Shown: positions 16,027 through 23,140 of the stretch, piece by piece
How positions within the stretch are numbered: position 1 is the first letter of the stretch
Layout of the letters: every line of letters starts with the position of its first letter
NCBI GenBank assembly: GCA_016794625.1
Contig: JAEUGY010000105.1
Span: forward strand, 1 to 44,111
DNA from: Opitutaceae bacterium
Lineage (GTDB): Bacteria > Verrucomicrobiota > Verrucomicrobiia > Opitutales > Opitutaceae
Direction: 5' to 3'
Length of the DNA stretch: 44,111 nt
Translations under genes and position numbers: made by a program
The notes under the pieces: generated by a model
Seen by the model: the letters and a program-made list of their open reading frames with translations, nothing else
Databases searched by the model: none
What the model was told of the DNA's origin: nothing

Positions 16027-16989
16027 TCAGGCGAGCGCCGGCAGGGCTCGTTCGATTTCTGCGCGTGCTGACTCGAATTGGGGCGGCAGCTTTAAAGCCT
16101 GGCCGAGTGTGGAAGGATCTTCGTCCACCGCAAATCCGGGCGTGTCTGTCGCGATTTCGAAGAGGATTCCGCCCCGTTCGCGATAGTAGATGGAGCGGAA
16201 ATACTGGCGGTCACGCACGGAGGACACCTGAAAGCCGGCCGCGGTCAGTCGGGCCTGCATGGTCTGTTGCTCGTCGTCATCGCCCACCCGCCAGGCGATG
16301 TGGTGAATCGTTCCCACTCCACCTGTACCTTGTGGAGCGGACGGATCGGAAATAACATCGGCCAGTCGACCGGATCCGCCCGGACCCGCCTCGAGCCGGG
16401 TGCGGTTGCCTTCCTTTCGAACGACGCGGTAGCCCATGTCGCGCGTGAGGAGGGTTTCGGTGGGTTTGCCGTCTCGCACCACCAAGACTGCGGTGTGCAA
16501 ACCACGCAGCGCCATGTCAGCCGGCACCTCCGCGCCGCTCCATCCGCGGCGTTCATCGGTCGGGACCGCGACCAGCTCCACGGGTATGCCGTCGGGATCG
16601 ACAAGGCTCAGCACATCTTCGCCGAAGCGCTGGATGCGTTGGGTTGTGATGCCCTTGGCGGAAAGTCGCAGGGCCCAGGCGTCGAGCGAACCGGCCGGTG
16701 CGGAAAAGCTCAGTACGGTGGTCTGCCCGGATCCGATGCGTCCTTTGCCGGCGTAGTCGGGCCAGTAGAAGAACGTGACAATGCTTCCGGGAGCGCCGGA
16801 CTCGTCCCCATAGTAGAGATGATAGGCGGACGGATCGTCGAAGTTCACCGTCTTCTTGACCAAGCGGAGACCGAGCGCTCCGGTGTAGAACGCGATGTTG
16901 CGGCGCGGATGGCTGGCCACCGCGGTGATATGGTGGATGCCGGCGACCGGATGGTGGGTGCGGTTCTGGGTGAGGGTCGTTTGGTTCAT
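16027..16989 (-). CDS. mhqO: Ring-cleaving dioxygenase, MhqO-like (VOC superfamily)
   Basis: A 320-aa extradiol-type dioxygenase built of paired VOC modules. Candidate metal ligands are His in GIHHITAV (about 19), His in GTIHHIAWRVGDD (about 225) and Glu in GGILFEIATDTPGF (about 275), the His-His-Glu set of this superfamily. The segments NIAFYTGALGLRLVKKTVNFDDPSAYHLYYGD and GSIVTFFYWPD are typical of MhqO/MhqE/MhqA and LinE-like proteins that open hydroquinone or catechol rings. It is the first gene of the operon with wrbA and mhqD and is transcribed away from the LysR regulator. Its ATG at 16989 falls about 7 nt after a TAATCT -10 box, so the message is probably leaderless. No Shine-Dalgarno is present. 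Confidence 0.88.
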   Translation of the reverse strand: MNQTTLTQNRTHHPVAGIHHITAVASHPRRNIAFYTGALGLRLVKKTVNFDDPSAYHLYYGDESGAPGSIVTFFYWPDYAGKGRIGSGQTTVLSFSAPAGSLDAWALRLSAKGITTQRIQRFGEDVLSLVDPDGIPVELVAVPTDERRGWSGAEVPADMALRGLHTAVLVVRDGKPTETLLTRDMGYRVVRKEGNRTRLEAGPGGSGRLADVISDPSAPQGTGGVGTIHHIAWRVGDDDEQQTMQARLTAAGFQVSSVRDRQYFRSIYYRERGGILFEIATDTPGFAVDEDPSTLGQALKLPPQFESARAEIERALPALA

Positions 16990-16995
16990 GGGCCT

Positions 16996-17061
16996 AGATT
17001 AGCCGCACTCCCTCGTCTTGGCCACTGCGCAGGACGGCTTGCAGTCATGCGGATTACGCAT
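16996..17061 (-). promoter_or_regulatory. LysR operator and promoter of the mhqO-wrbA-mhqD operon
   Basis: Read on the reverse strand: dyad ATGCGTAATCCGCAT (17061-17047), which fits the LysR T-N11-A rule; then CCGTCCTGCGCAGTGG (17036-17021), with an inner CTGCGCAG palindrome; then 19 nt; then the -10-like TAATCT (17001-16996). The expected start of transcription, about 7 nt on, coincides with the ATG at 16989. About 34 of 42 positions from the dyad through the 16-bp block match the element at 21135-21175. The dyad is also 13 nt before the GTG start of the divergent lysR, suggesting autoregulation. Confidence 0.75.
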
Positions 17062-17074
17062 ACCGTCACTGGCT

Positions 17075-17965
17075 GTGAACCTGGATGTGGTGCGCTCATT
17101 TTTCGCAGTCGCGGATCTCGGAAGTCTCAGCAAGGCGGCCGAGCGGTTGAGAGTGTCGCAGTCGACGCTGACGCGGCAGATGCAATCTCTGGAACATGAT
17201 ATCGGTGGCCTCCTGTTCGAACGAGGACCGAGCGGCGTGGCGTTGACGGCGGCGGGTCATGTCCTGCGCGAGGGCATGGCGCCGGTGCTGGAGTCGTTCG
17301 ACCGGGTCGTGGCGTCCGCCCGCCGAAGGGCGCGCGGACAAAGCGCGGATCTCAAGATTGGCTACATCGCCTCCGCTGCCGCCGAGTACCTGAATCCTGC
17401 GCTCTCGCTTTTGCGGGCCCGGCATCCCGAGATCAAAGTACGCCTGTTCGACTTGTCACCGGGTGAACAGATCGCCGGCCTGCGAAAGGGCGATGTCGAC
17501 ATCGCGCTCCTGGGTCACCCGGGCGCGTTTCTCTCAAAGGAGTTCTACGTGAGGAAGATTGCTTCGGTCCCTGTTTTCGTGGTGCTGTCGGAGAGTCATG
17601 CGCGTGCAGGCGACGAGGGCATCCGTCTTGAGGATCTGAAGAATGATGTCTTTGTCGGTGCGGGTGAAGGGGATCTGCCTGGTCACAATCGGTGGGTAAC
17701 GACGTTGTGCCGCAAGGCCGGGTTCCGGCCCAGGTTTGTGGCGGACGCAGACAGCCTGACTCACGGCCTTTCGACGGTGATCGCGGAGAACGGAGTCAGT
17801 CTTCTGCCGATTTATGCCAGCAAGACCGGAGTGCCTGGGGTGGTCTTCAAGCCGCTGATTGCACCTAGTGCTGTCTGGGAGCTACTGGTTGCCTGGCAGC
17901 GAGGGCGGGTTTCCACGGCCGTGCAGGCCTTGCTGGAGTCCCTGCCGAAACGACCTTCCGGCTAG
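17075..17965 (+). CDS. LysR family transcriptional regulator of the quinone-detoxification genes
   Basis: A 296-aa LysR-type regulator. The winged helix-turn-helix spans about residues 1-60 (LDVVRSFFAVADLGSLSKAAERLRVSQSTLTRQMQSLE), and the effector domain begins around 90 (DLKIGYIASAAAEYLNPALSLL). The GTG at 17075 gives the standard N-terminus (MNLDVVRSFF). A TTG at 17018 in the same frame would add 19 residues and run through the operator, so it is rejected. LysR proteins are tetramers that bind T-N11-A dyads and respond to a small ligand. It is divergent from mhqO with an 85-bp gap holding such a dyad, and a near copy of that promoter precedes the small membrane protein/yceI pair at 21210, which makes those its probable second target. 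The inducer is probably a quinone or related aromatic (inferred). Confidence 0.9.
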   Translation: MNLDVVRSFFAVADLGSLSKAAERLRVSQSTLTRQMQSLEHDIGGLLFERGPSGVALTAAGHVLREGMAPVLESFDRVVASARRRARGQSADLKIGYIASAAAEYLNPALSLLRARHPEIKVRLFDLSPGEQIAGLRKGDVDIALLGHPGAFLSKEFYVRKIASVPVFVVLSESHARAGDEGIRLEDLKNDVFVGAGEGDLPGHNRWVTTLCRKAGFRPRFVADADSLTHGLSTVIAENGVSLLPIYASKTGVPGVVFKPLIAPSAVWELLVAWQRGRVSTAVQALLESLPKRPSG

Positions 17966-18020
17966 GATTTCCTGCTGACCTGCCGATGGGTCTGCCCTTG
18001 TTGCGACGGTGAGCCAAACG

Positions 18021-18174
18021 TTCGCCTGTCCCCTTTTCCGTCGCGCTCGCTGGCTCCGTTCAATAGAAATCCGCCTGTCCCTTCTCTGACCTAAAATCCG
18101 CCTGTCCCTTTTTGTACTTCTTTAACTCGCTCAATTAGAGTTGGTAGCGAGTGAACCGAATCTGCCTGTCCCTT
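18021..18174 (+). repeat. Cluster of four RAYT-type GCCTGTCCC repeats
   Basis: Copies at 18022-18034, 18068-18083, 18094-18110 and 18159-18174 share the core GCCTGTCCCTT (the first reads CCCCTT) and mostly an AATCC/AATCT lead-in, giving consensus AAAATCCGCCTGTCCCTT. The middle two start 27 bp apart, the same spacing as beside the transposase gene. Between copies three and four is a hairpin, ACTCGCT (18125-18131) with AGCGAGT (18146-18152). The cluster fills the gap between the lysR stop and the GH42 start. It looks like a non-autonomous array mobilised by the RAYT about 10 kb away. Confidence 0.75.
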
Positions 18175-18190
18175 GTTTGCGCCTTCTGCC

Positions 18191-20272
18191 ATGTCCCAAT
18201 CTGAAACTTGCCATCGCCAGCTCTTCCACGGGGTCGCCTACTATCCTGAGCTTTGGCCGGAGGCGGATGTGACCCGAGACATCGAGGAGATGCGGCGGCT
18301 TGGGATATCGGTGGTCCGCATGGGGGAGTTCGCTTGGTCCAAGATGGAGCCGGACGAAGGCCACCTCTCGTTCGACTTTTTTCTGCGGGTGATGGACCGC
18401 CTGCACTCCGCCGGGATCCGGGTGGTGTTTTGCACGCCGACGGCCACGCCGCCGGTCTGGCTGACGGCGGGGCACCCGGAACGTTGCTTCGTCAACCACG
18501 ACGGCGTCGTCATGAGCCACGGGGCGCGTCAGCACGTCTCCTATGACGACCCAACGGTGCGGGCGGCTTGTCTGCGGATCGTGCATGCGCTCGCCGCGGC
18601 GGTCGGCCGGCATCCCGCGCTCCATGCGTGGCAGATCGACAACGAGTTCAAATGCCACGTGGCAGAGGACTTCAATCCCGCGTCGGAACGGGCGTGGCAT
18701 GCCTGGCTGCTGCGCCGCTATGGTACGATTGAGGCGCTCAATGAGGCTTGGGGCACGGACATCTGGAGCGAACGCTACCAGCGGTTCCAGCAGGTCCCGG
18801 TGCCGCGAGCCACGCCCTTTCTGCACAATCCGTCGCTGAGCACCGCCTACCGGCTGTTTTCCCGTGAAAGCATCGCCGACTTCATGGACGCGCAGTCCGC
18901 CGTCATCCGGAATCACTCGTCGGCTCCCATCACGCACAACCTGAACCCGGGCTTTTCCGTGGATCTTGAGCGCATGTGCCGGAACCTCGATTTCGCTTCC
19001 TACGATGACTACCCAAGCGCTGATCAATGGGCCCGGTGGGTTTTCCTGGCCGACCTTTTTCGTCCCGCCCGCCCGGGCCGGGCGTTCTGGCTCATGGAAA
19101 CCAGCGTGTCGCACAATGGCTGGCTCAGCAACAATGGCGAGGTGGCTCATCCTCGCGGGTTCCTCGAGGCGGAGGCCGTCCTGAACTACGCTCTCGGCGC
19201 CGAAGCCGTGTGCTACTGGCTTTGGCGTCAGCCCCGGACGGGTTGCGAACTTCCCCATAGCGCTCTTTTCAGTGCCTGGTTCCGGCCTTCCATCGGCCAC
19301 AGCGCGGTGCAGGGCGTGGAGCGCGCCCGTCAGCGACTTCAACCTCTGTTCAGCGGGGCGCGGCCAGCTCCGGCGGAAATTGCCGTGACCTGGTCGGATC
19401 GGGCGCGCGCGATGCTTCAAACCGAAGCCCTGGGCGCCGGCCGCGGGCATGTCGTCGACTACACCGCGACCGTTTCTGCGTGGCACCGCCTGCTGCTCGA
19501 TGGTGGCTGGCATCGAGAATTCCGTTTCGAGCAGGCCTCGCTGGACGGGTTGCGGCTGCTCATCACTCCCGCCATGCCCGCCGTCTCCGATTCCTTCTTG
19601 CAACGGGTGGAAGCCTGGGTGCGCGCGGGCGGAACATGGATTTGCGGGCCCTTGACCGGAACGAGAACGTTGGAGCACACCGTGCCCACCGACGCGGCGC
19701 TGGGCGGTGTGGAAAAGCTGGCCGGAGTCGAGACCGTTTACGCCCTGCCCCTGCAGGGCACCGGAACGGAAGCCGAGGCGTTCGGTCTGCGCGCGCCTTT
19801 GGCCGGTTGGTGCGCGGCCTTGCGCCCCGACTCCGCGGATACGTCCGTGCGGGGCCGGCTGGTCACTCCGCTTACCGCGGAACCTCTGGCATGGCTCACG
19901 GAGCGCCCGGTGGGCCGCGGCTTCGTCGTGGTGGTGGCCGCCGAACCCGTCGGGGAGGACGGGCGCGCGCTGCTGCAGGCGCTGATCGCCCACTACGCCG
20001 CGCGCGCCGGCGTGGGGGAGCGGTGGCAGGTGAGTCCCGGGACCGTGGTGTGTCCGTGGATCGCGGCGGGCGGCCGGAGGCGGTGGGTCGTGGTCAACAT
20101 GGACGGACGCGGGGGCTCCTTTCTTCCTCCGTCTGCGGCCGCCGGGGATGCTGGGTCCGGGGCGGTGCTCCAGGTGGAGCCCTACGCCTTCCAGGTGCTG
20201 GACGAACCGGCCCGGCCGGACTCACTGCAGGCTGGCGCCCCGGACGGGCCGGGGTTTACTGGTTTGGCATGA
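18191..20272 (+). CDS. GH42 beta-galactosidase family protein
   Basis: A 693-aa clan GH-A retaining glycosidase. The barrel starts LFHGVAYYPELWPEADVTRDIEEMRRLGISVVRMGEFAWSKMEPDEG, the hallmark opening of GH42. The acid/base is E152 in WQIDNEF and the nucleophile is E303 in FWLMETSVSHNGW. The glutamine-amidotransferase-like trimerisation domain occupies about 380-590 and a small beta domain the end. There is no signal peptide (MSQSETCHRQLFHGV), so it is probably cytoplasmic and acts on imported galactosides; some members act on alpha-L-arabinopyranosides. The ATG at 18191 is 16 nt after the last RAYT-type repeat. Its stop overlaps the next gene as ATGA, implying co-translation with the fuconolactonase-like enzyme. 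Confidence 0.93.
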   Translation: MSQSETCHRQLFHGVAYYPELWPEADVTRDIEEMRRLGISVVRMGEFAWSKMEPDEGHLSFDFFLRVMDRLHSAGIRVVFCTPTATPPVWLTAGHPERCFVNHDGVVMSHGARQHVSYDDPTVRAACLRIVHALAAAVGRHPALHAWQIDNEFKCHVAEDFNPASERAWHAWLLRRYGTIEALNEAWGTDIWSERYQRFQQVPVPRATPFLHNPSLSTAYRLFSRESIADFMDAQSAVIRNHSSAPITHNLNPGFSVDLERMCRNLDFASYDDYPSADQWARWVFLADLFRPARPGRAFWLMETSVSHNGWLSNNGEVAHPRGFLEAEAVLNYALGAEAVCYWLWRQPRTGCELPHSALFSAWFRPSIGHSAVQGVERARQRLQPLFSGARPAPAEIAVTWSDRARAMLQTEALGAGRGHVVDYTATVSAWHRLLLDGGWHREFRFEQASLDGLRLLITPAMPAVSDSFLQRVEAWVRAGGTWICGPLTGTRTLEHTVPTDAALGGVEKLAGVETVYALPLQGTGTEAEAFGLRAPLAGWCAALRPDSADTSVRGRLVTPLTAEPLAWLTERPVGRGFVVVVAAEPVGEDGRALLQALIAHYAARAGVGERWQVSPGTVVCPWIAAGGRRRWVVVNMDGRGGSFLPPSAAAGDAGSGAVLQVEPYAFQVLDEPARPDSLQAGAPDGPGFTGLA

Positions 20273-21120
20273 GAATCGACGCCCATCATCATTATTGGAA
20301 GTATTCGAAAGAAGAGTACGGATGGATCGATGATTCCATGGCGGTCATCCGCCGGGACTTTTTGCCGGCCGAACTCGGGGGGGAGATCCGAGCCGCGGGC
20401 ATCGATGGCGTGATCAGCGTCCAGGCCCGGCAGTCATTGGAAGAGACGCGCTGGCTGTTGCAGCTCGCCTCGGGGGCGCCCTGGATGCGCGGCGTGGTGG
20501 GCTGGGTGCCCTTGGTCGATCCGGGCGTCGCGGACGTGTTGGGCGAGTTGTCGAGGAATCCGTTGCTGCGCGGTGTCCGCCATGTGCTGCAGGGCGAGCC
20601 GTCGTCCTACATGGCACGCCCGGATTTCAACGCCGGCATCCGGAGGCTTCGCGACTTCGGGCTGGTTTACGATGTGCTGATTTTTCATCACCAGTTGCCC
20701 GAGGCGATGGCCTTCGTCGACCGCCATCCGGAGCAACCCATGATCCTCGATCACTGCGCCAAACCGGCGGTTCGTGACGGTCGGATCGAGCCCTGGGCGT
20801 CCCAGATGCGTGAGCTGGCCCGGCGGCCCCAGGTGACCTGCAAGCTTTCCGGCCTGGTGACCGAAGCAGACTTTGCCACGTGGTCGCCGGAGTCCCTGCG
20901 TCCGTATTTCGATGTGGTGCTGGATGCGTTCGGTCCCCGTCGGATGCTTTTTGGCACCGACTGGCCGGTCTGTCTGGTGGCGTCGAGCTACCGGCGCTGG
21001 GTCGACACGGTCGCGCGCTGGATCGCGCCCTTGTCCCGTTCGGAGCAGGACGAGATCATGGGAGGGACGGCGGTCAGGGCCTACGGACTCACCTCGCCTG
21101 CGGTCCCGATTGCCGGGTGA
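20269..21120 (+). CDS. L-fuconolactonase-like amidohydrolase (amidohydrolase_2 family)
   Basis: A 283-aa TIM-barrel hydrolase of the COG3618 group, which opens sugar lactones such as L-fucono-1,5-lactone, L-rhamnonolactone or galactarolactone. Seen: the N-terminal metal motif DAHHHYWKY (about 4-12), GIDGVISVQARQSLEETRWLL (about 45), GVRHVLQGEP (about 103), LIFHHQLPEAMAFVDRHPEQPMILDHCAKP (about 142-165) with conserved His, and LFGTDWPVCLVASSY (about 227) with the catalytic Asp. The start overlaps the GH42 stop by 4 nt (ATGA). Together with the SDR and GH95 genes at 2012-5460 this would supply the lactonase step of a non-phosphorylating fucose (or galactose) pathway, though the loci are 15 kb apart. 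The family is clear; the exact lactone is not. Confidence 0.87.
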   Translation: MRIDAHHHYWKYSKEEYGWIDDSMAVIRRDFLPAELGGEIRAAGIDGVISVQARQSLEETRWLLQLASGAPWMRGVVGWVPLVDPGVADVLGELSRNPLLRGVRHVLQGEPSSYMARPDFNAGIRRLRDFGLVYDVLIFHHQLPEAMAFVDRHPEQPMILDHCAKPAVRDGRIEPWASQMRELARRPQVTCKLSGLVTEADFATWSPESLRPYFDVVLDAFGPRRMLFGTDWPVCLVASSYRRWVDTVARWIAPLSRSEQDEIMGGTAVRAYGLTSPAVPIAG

Positions 21121-21134
21121 CGGTTGGGTTGGCC

Positions 21135-21201
21135 CATGCGTAGTTCGCATGGCTGAGCACCGTCCTGCGCAGTGGGCGGGGATGTCGGTCGCTGGTAATG
21201 T
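21135..21201 (+). promoter_or_regulatory. Second copy of the LysR operator/promoter, upstream of the small membrane protein and yceI
   Basis: Dyad ATGCGTAGTTCGCAT at 21135-21149 (T-N11-A), then CCGTCCTGCGCAGTGG at 21160-21175, identical over 16 bp to the mhqO promoter block, then 20 nt, then the -10-like TAATGT at 21196-21201. A start about 7-9 nt later falls on the ATG at 21210. Order, spacing and orientation match the mhqO promoter, so both should answer to the LysR regulator at 17075-17965. The dyad is extended by one pair on each side (CATGCG...CGCATG). Confidence 0.72.
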
Positions 21202-21209
21202 TGGAGCCC

Positions 21210-21506
21210 ATGAAACCAAGCTCCTCTGTTCGTAGCGCCCTCCAGGTCGCCGCCGGCCTCGTTCTGGCCGGGACGTTCGGCACGTGGATCGCAACGGGAA
21301 GTCACCGTGGCTGGACGCAGACTCTGTCCATGGAACTACACGTCGACGAAGTTACCGGTCTGACGTATCCGGTGCAGAAGCCCGGGTTTGTCGCTGGCGT
21401 TGAGTTTCCCGCCGGAGGTGCGGCACTCGCCGCCATCCTCTCTGGATTGAGCCTCGTGGTTCGCAGGCGATCGTCCGCCTCCTCCGTTTCGGCCGTCCAA
21501 TCCTGA
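21210..21506 (+). CDS. Small membrane protein, probable YceI partner (unknown family)
   Basis: A 98-aa protein with two hydrophobic segments, at about 10-29 (ALQVAAGLVLAGTFGTWIAT) and about 63-86 (VAGVEFPAGGAALAAILSGLSLVV), joined by a short polar loop and ending in RRRSSASS. The loop is likely periplasmic by the positive-inside rule, since basic residues follow the second segment. The ATG at 21198 in the same frame lies inside the predicted -10 box (TAATGT), so the ATG at 21210 is the start and the mRNA is probably leaderless. It is followed after 62 nt by yceI. I do not recognise a family. The context suggests a membrane component acting with YceI under control of the quinone-responsive LysR regulator. 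Confidence 0.68.
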   Translation: MKPSSSVRSALQVAAGLVLAGTFGTWIATGSHRGWTQTLSMELHVDEVTGLTYPVQKPGFVAGVEFPAGGAALAAILSGLSLVVRRRSSASSVSAVQS

Positions 21507-21568
21507 TGGGCGCTGCCCCAGAGGTGCCCTCTGTCGGCCAGCGTCTCCCTTCGCCTTCTTCCTTTCTC

Positions 21569-22204
21569 ATGAAAAACCAATCGTTTCGTAACACACTCCA
21601 ACTCGCGGTCGCGCTTGGCGCGACGGCCCTTTCCGCCGTGGCGGCTCCCCAGACGTTCGACTTCAAGGACCCGAAAGGTGTCAACAATGTCCAGTTCCGC
21701 CTCGACGCCCCGCTCGAGGCGATCAATGGCACCGCCACGGGAATCTCCGGTTCAATCACCTTCGATCCGAGCAAGCCCTCCGCCACCCAAGGTCGGATTG
21801 TGCTTTCGACCGCTTCAATGACCGTGGGAAATCCCGTGATGGCGGATCATCTCCGGAGCGCCAACTGGTTGGATGTTGCCAGCCATCCGGAGATTTCGTT
21901 CGAGGCCCGAAGTCTTGGCTCTGTTCGCACCGAGGGCAATCGCACGCTCGCCGACGTGACGGGCCTCCTTTCGATCAAGGGTATCCAAAAAGAAGTCACC
22001 GTCCCGGTCTCCCTGACCTTCCTCGCCGACAAGCTCGGCGCCCGGTTGGGAGATGACAAAGTGAAGGGCGACCTTCTTGTCCTGCGAGCGGAGTTTGTCA
22101 TCCAGCGCAGCGACTTCGGCCTGCAGCCGGGCAAGATGACCGACAAGGTGGCGGAAACCATTCAGCTGACCTTGAGCATTGCAGGCGCGGCTCCGCGCGC
22201 CTGA
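21569..22204 (+). CDS. YceI family periplasmic protein
   Basis: A 211-aa protein with a Sec signal peptide (MKNQSFRNTLQLAVALGATALSAVAA) and a lipocalin-like YceI barrel. Seen: FRLDAPLEAINGTATGISGSITFDPSKPSATQGRIVLSTASM, NPVMADHLRSANWLDVASHPEISFEA (the family's most conserved stretch, about 90-118), VTGLLSIKGIQKEVTVPVSLTF and a terminal DKVAETIQLTLSI. YceI proteins bind polyisoprenoids or isoprenoid quinones in the periplasm and are often stress-induced. The ATG at 21569 begins the signal peptide; the frame is open from 21506, but that extension overlaps the preceding gene's stop. Operon with the 98-aa membrane protein and, by promoter likeness, co-regulated with the mhq-like operon. Confidence 0.9.
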   Translation: MKNQSFRNTLQLAVALGATALSAVAAPQTFDFKDPKGVNNVQFRLDAPLEAINGTATGISGSITFDPSKPSATQGRIVLSTASMTVGNPVMADHLRSANWLDVASHPEISFEARSLGSVRTEGNRTLADVTGLLSIKGIQKEVTVPVSLTFLADKLGARLGDDKVKGDLLVLRAEFVIQRSDFGLQPGKMTDKVAETIQLTLSIAGAAPRA

Positions 22205-22227
22205 GCGGTCAGCAGCCGATAGACGGG

Positions 22228-22257
22228 AGCGCGGGTGATGGGAATTCCACCCGCGCT
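22228..22257. terminator. Bidirectional terminator-like hairpin between yceI and the PEP mutase-family gene
   Basis: AGCGCGGGTG (22228-22237) pairs perfectly with CACCCGCGCT (22248-22257) around a 10-nt loop; GGGAGC/GCTCCC extends the stem after a 3-nt bulge. It starts 24 nt after the yceI stop and serves two converging genes. T-tracts are weak. Confidence 0.6.
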
Positions 22258-22312
22258 GTTGCTCCCCAAGGGGACGAGGAATGGCTCTCCCCGTCGTGCG
22301 CGCCGGCCAGCC

Positions 22313-23140
22313 TCAGGGTTGAAGAAAGGCCGAGACATCGGCTGAGGGCAGGGCCTCGGCAACAAACGAAAACGTGCCGGTGCGTCGCATCTCGACGGCG
22401 GCGGCATGCACCCCGGCGAGCGCGCGCCGGTAGAGGGCCGCGGCGACGCTGATCCGGCGGACTCCAGCGTTGGCCAGTTGTTCGACGCTGAAGGGCTGCG
22501 GCAGGGCATTCATGACATTGACCGGTTTGCCGACGGACCGGCAGACCGTTTCAATCGAGCCGAGGTCTTTCAGCCCCGGGGCGAAAAGCACGTCGGCTCC
22601 GGCCGCTTCGAAGGCCTGCAGCCGCCGGATGATGTCCCGAATGTCGGGCCGACCGCGGATCAGCCCCTCGGCGCGCGCGGTCAGGACGAAAGGGAACGGC
22701 AGACTGCGCGCTACACTGACGGCGGCTTCGATGCGCTCGATCGCGAGTTCCAATGGAAACAGAGGGGCGCCAGGATCGCCCGTCGCATCCTCGATCGATG
22801 CACCGACCAGCCCGACCTCCGCTGCCTGGCGCAAGGTCAGGGCAACGGCCTCCGCCGAGGCACCGAAGCCGTTCTCAAGATCGCCCGAGACGGGAAGGTC
22901 GGTTGATTCCACCACCTGCCGGGCGTGCCTCAGCGCCTCATCCCGGGAAAGCGCGCCGTCCCGGCGGCCCAGGCTCGCGGCGGCAGCCCAGCTGGACGTC
23001 GCAAGGGCCTCAAAACCGGCGGAGGCCAGAAGCCGGGCTGAGCCCCCGTCCCAGGGATTGGGCAGGATAAAGGGAGCCGGTCCGGCGTGCAGCAGACGGA
23101 AACGTTGGGCCTTTTCGGCCTGTGTGATCGGGGTGGACAT
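22313..23140 (-). CDS. Isocitrate lyase/PEP mutase superfamily protein
   Basis: A 275-aa TIM-barrel protein. Family markers are ILPNPWDGGSARLLASAGFEALATSSWA (about 25-53), LPVSGDLENGFG (about 82-93, with acidic metal ligands) and GASIEDATGDPGAPLF (about 110-125). The KKCGH or KRCGH catalytic loop of true isocitrate and methylisocitrate lyases is missing, so it belongs to the PEP phosphonomutase-like or oxaloacetate hydrolase/decarboxylase side of the family, whose members cleave or rearrange 2-oxo acids. The ATG at 23140 fits family length; the frame is open upstream without homology. It is divergent from the sensor kinase gene. Exact reaction unknown. Confidence 0.85.
   Translation of the reverse strand: MSTPITQAEKAQRFRLLHAGPAPFILPNPWDGGSARLLASAGFEALATSSWAAAASLGRRDGALSRDEALRHARQVVESTDLPVSGDLENGFGASAEAVALTLRQAAEVGLVGASIEDATGDPGAPLFPLELAIERIEAAVSVARSLPFPFVLTARAEGLIRGRPDIRDIIRRLQAFEAAGADVLFAPGLKDLGSIETVCRSVGKPVNVMNALPQPFSVEQLANAGVRRISVAAALYRRALAGVHAAAVEMRRTGTFSFVAEALPSADVSAFLQP

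Noticed and set aside
15961..16027. Start of wrbA at the TGATG overlap with mhqO
   Set aside because: The 22 added residues are Ser/Pro-rich and unlike any WrbA N-terminus. It is kept as an alternative because translational coupling is possible.
17018..17074. TTG start that would lengthen the LysR protein by 19 residues
   Set aside because: The extension runs through the operator dyad and the GTG at 17075 gives the standard LysR N-terminus.
22313..23140. Naming this gene isocitrate or methylisocitrate lyase
   Set aside because: The K-K/R-C-G-H catalytic loop is missing, so only the superfamily can be claimed.
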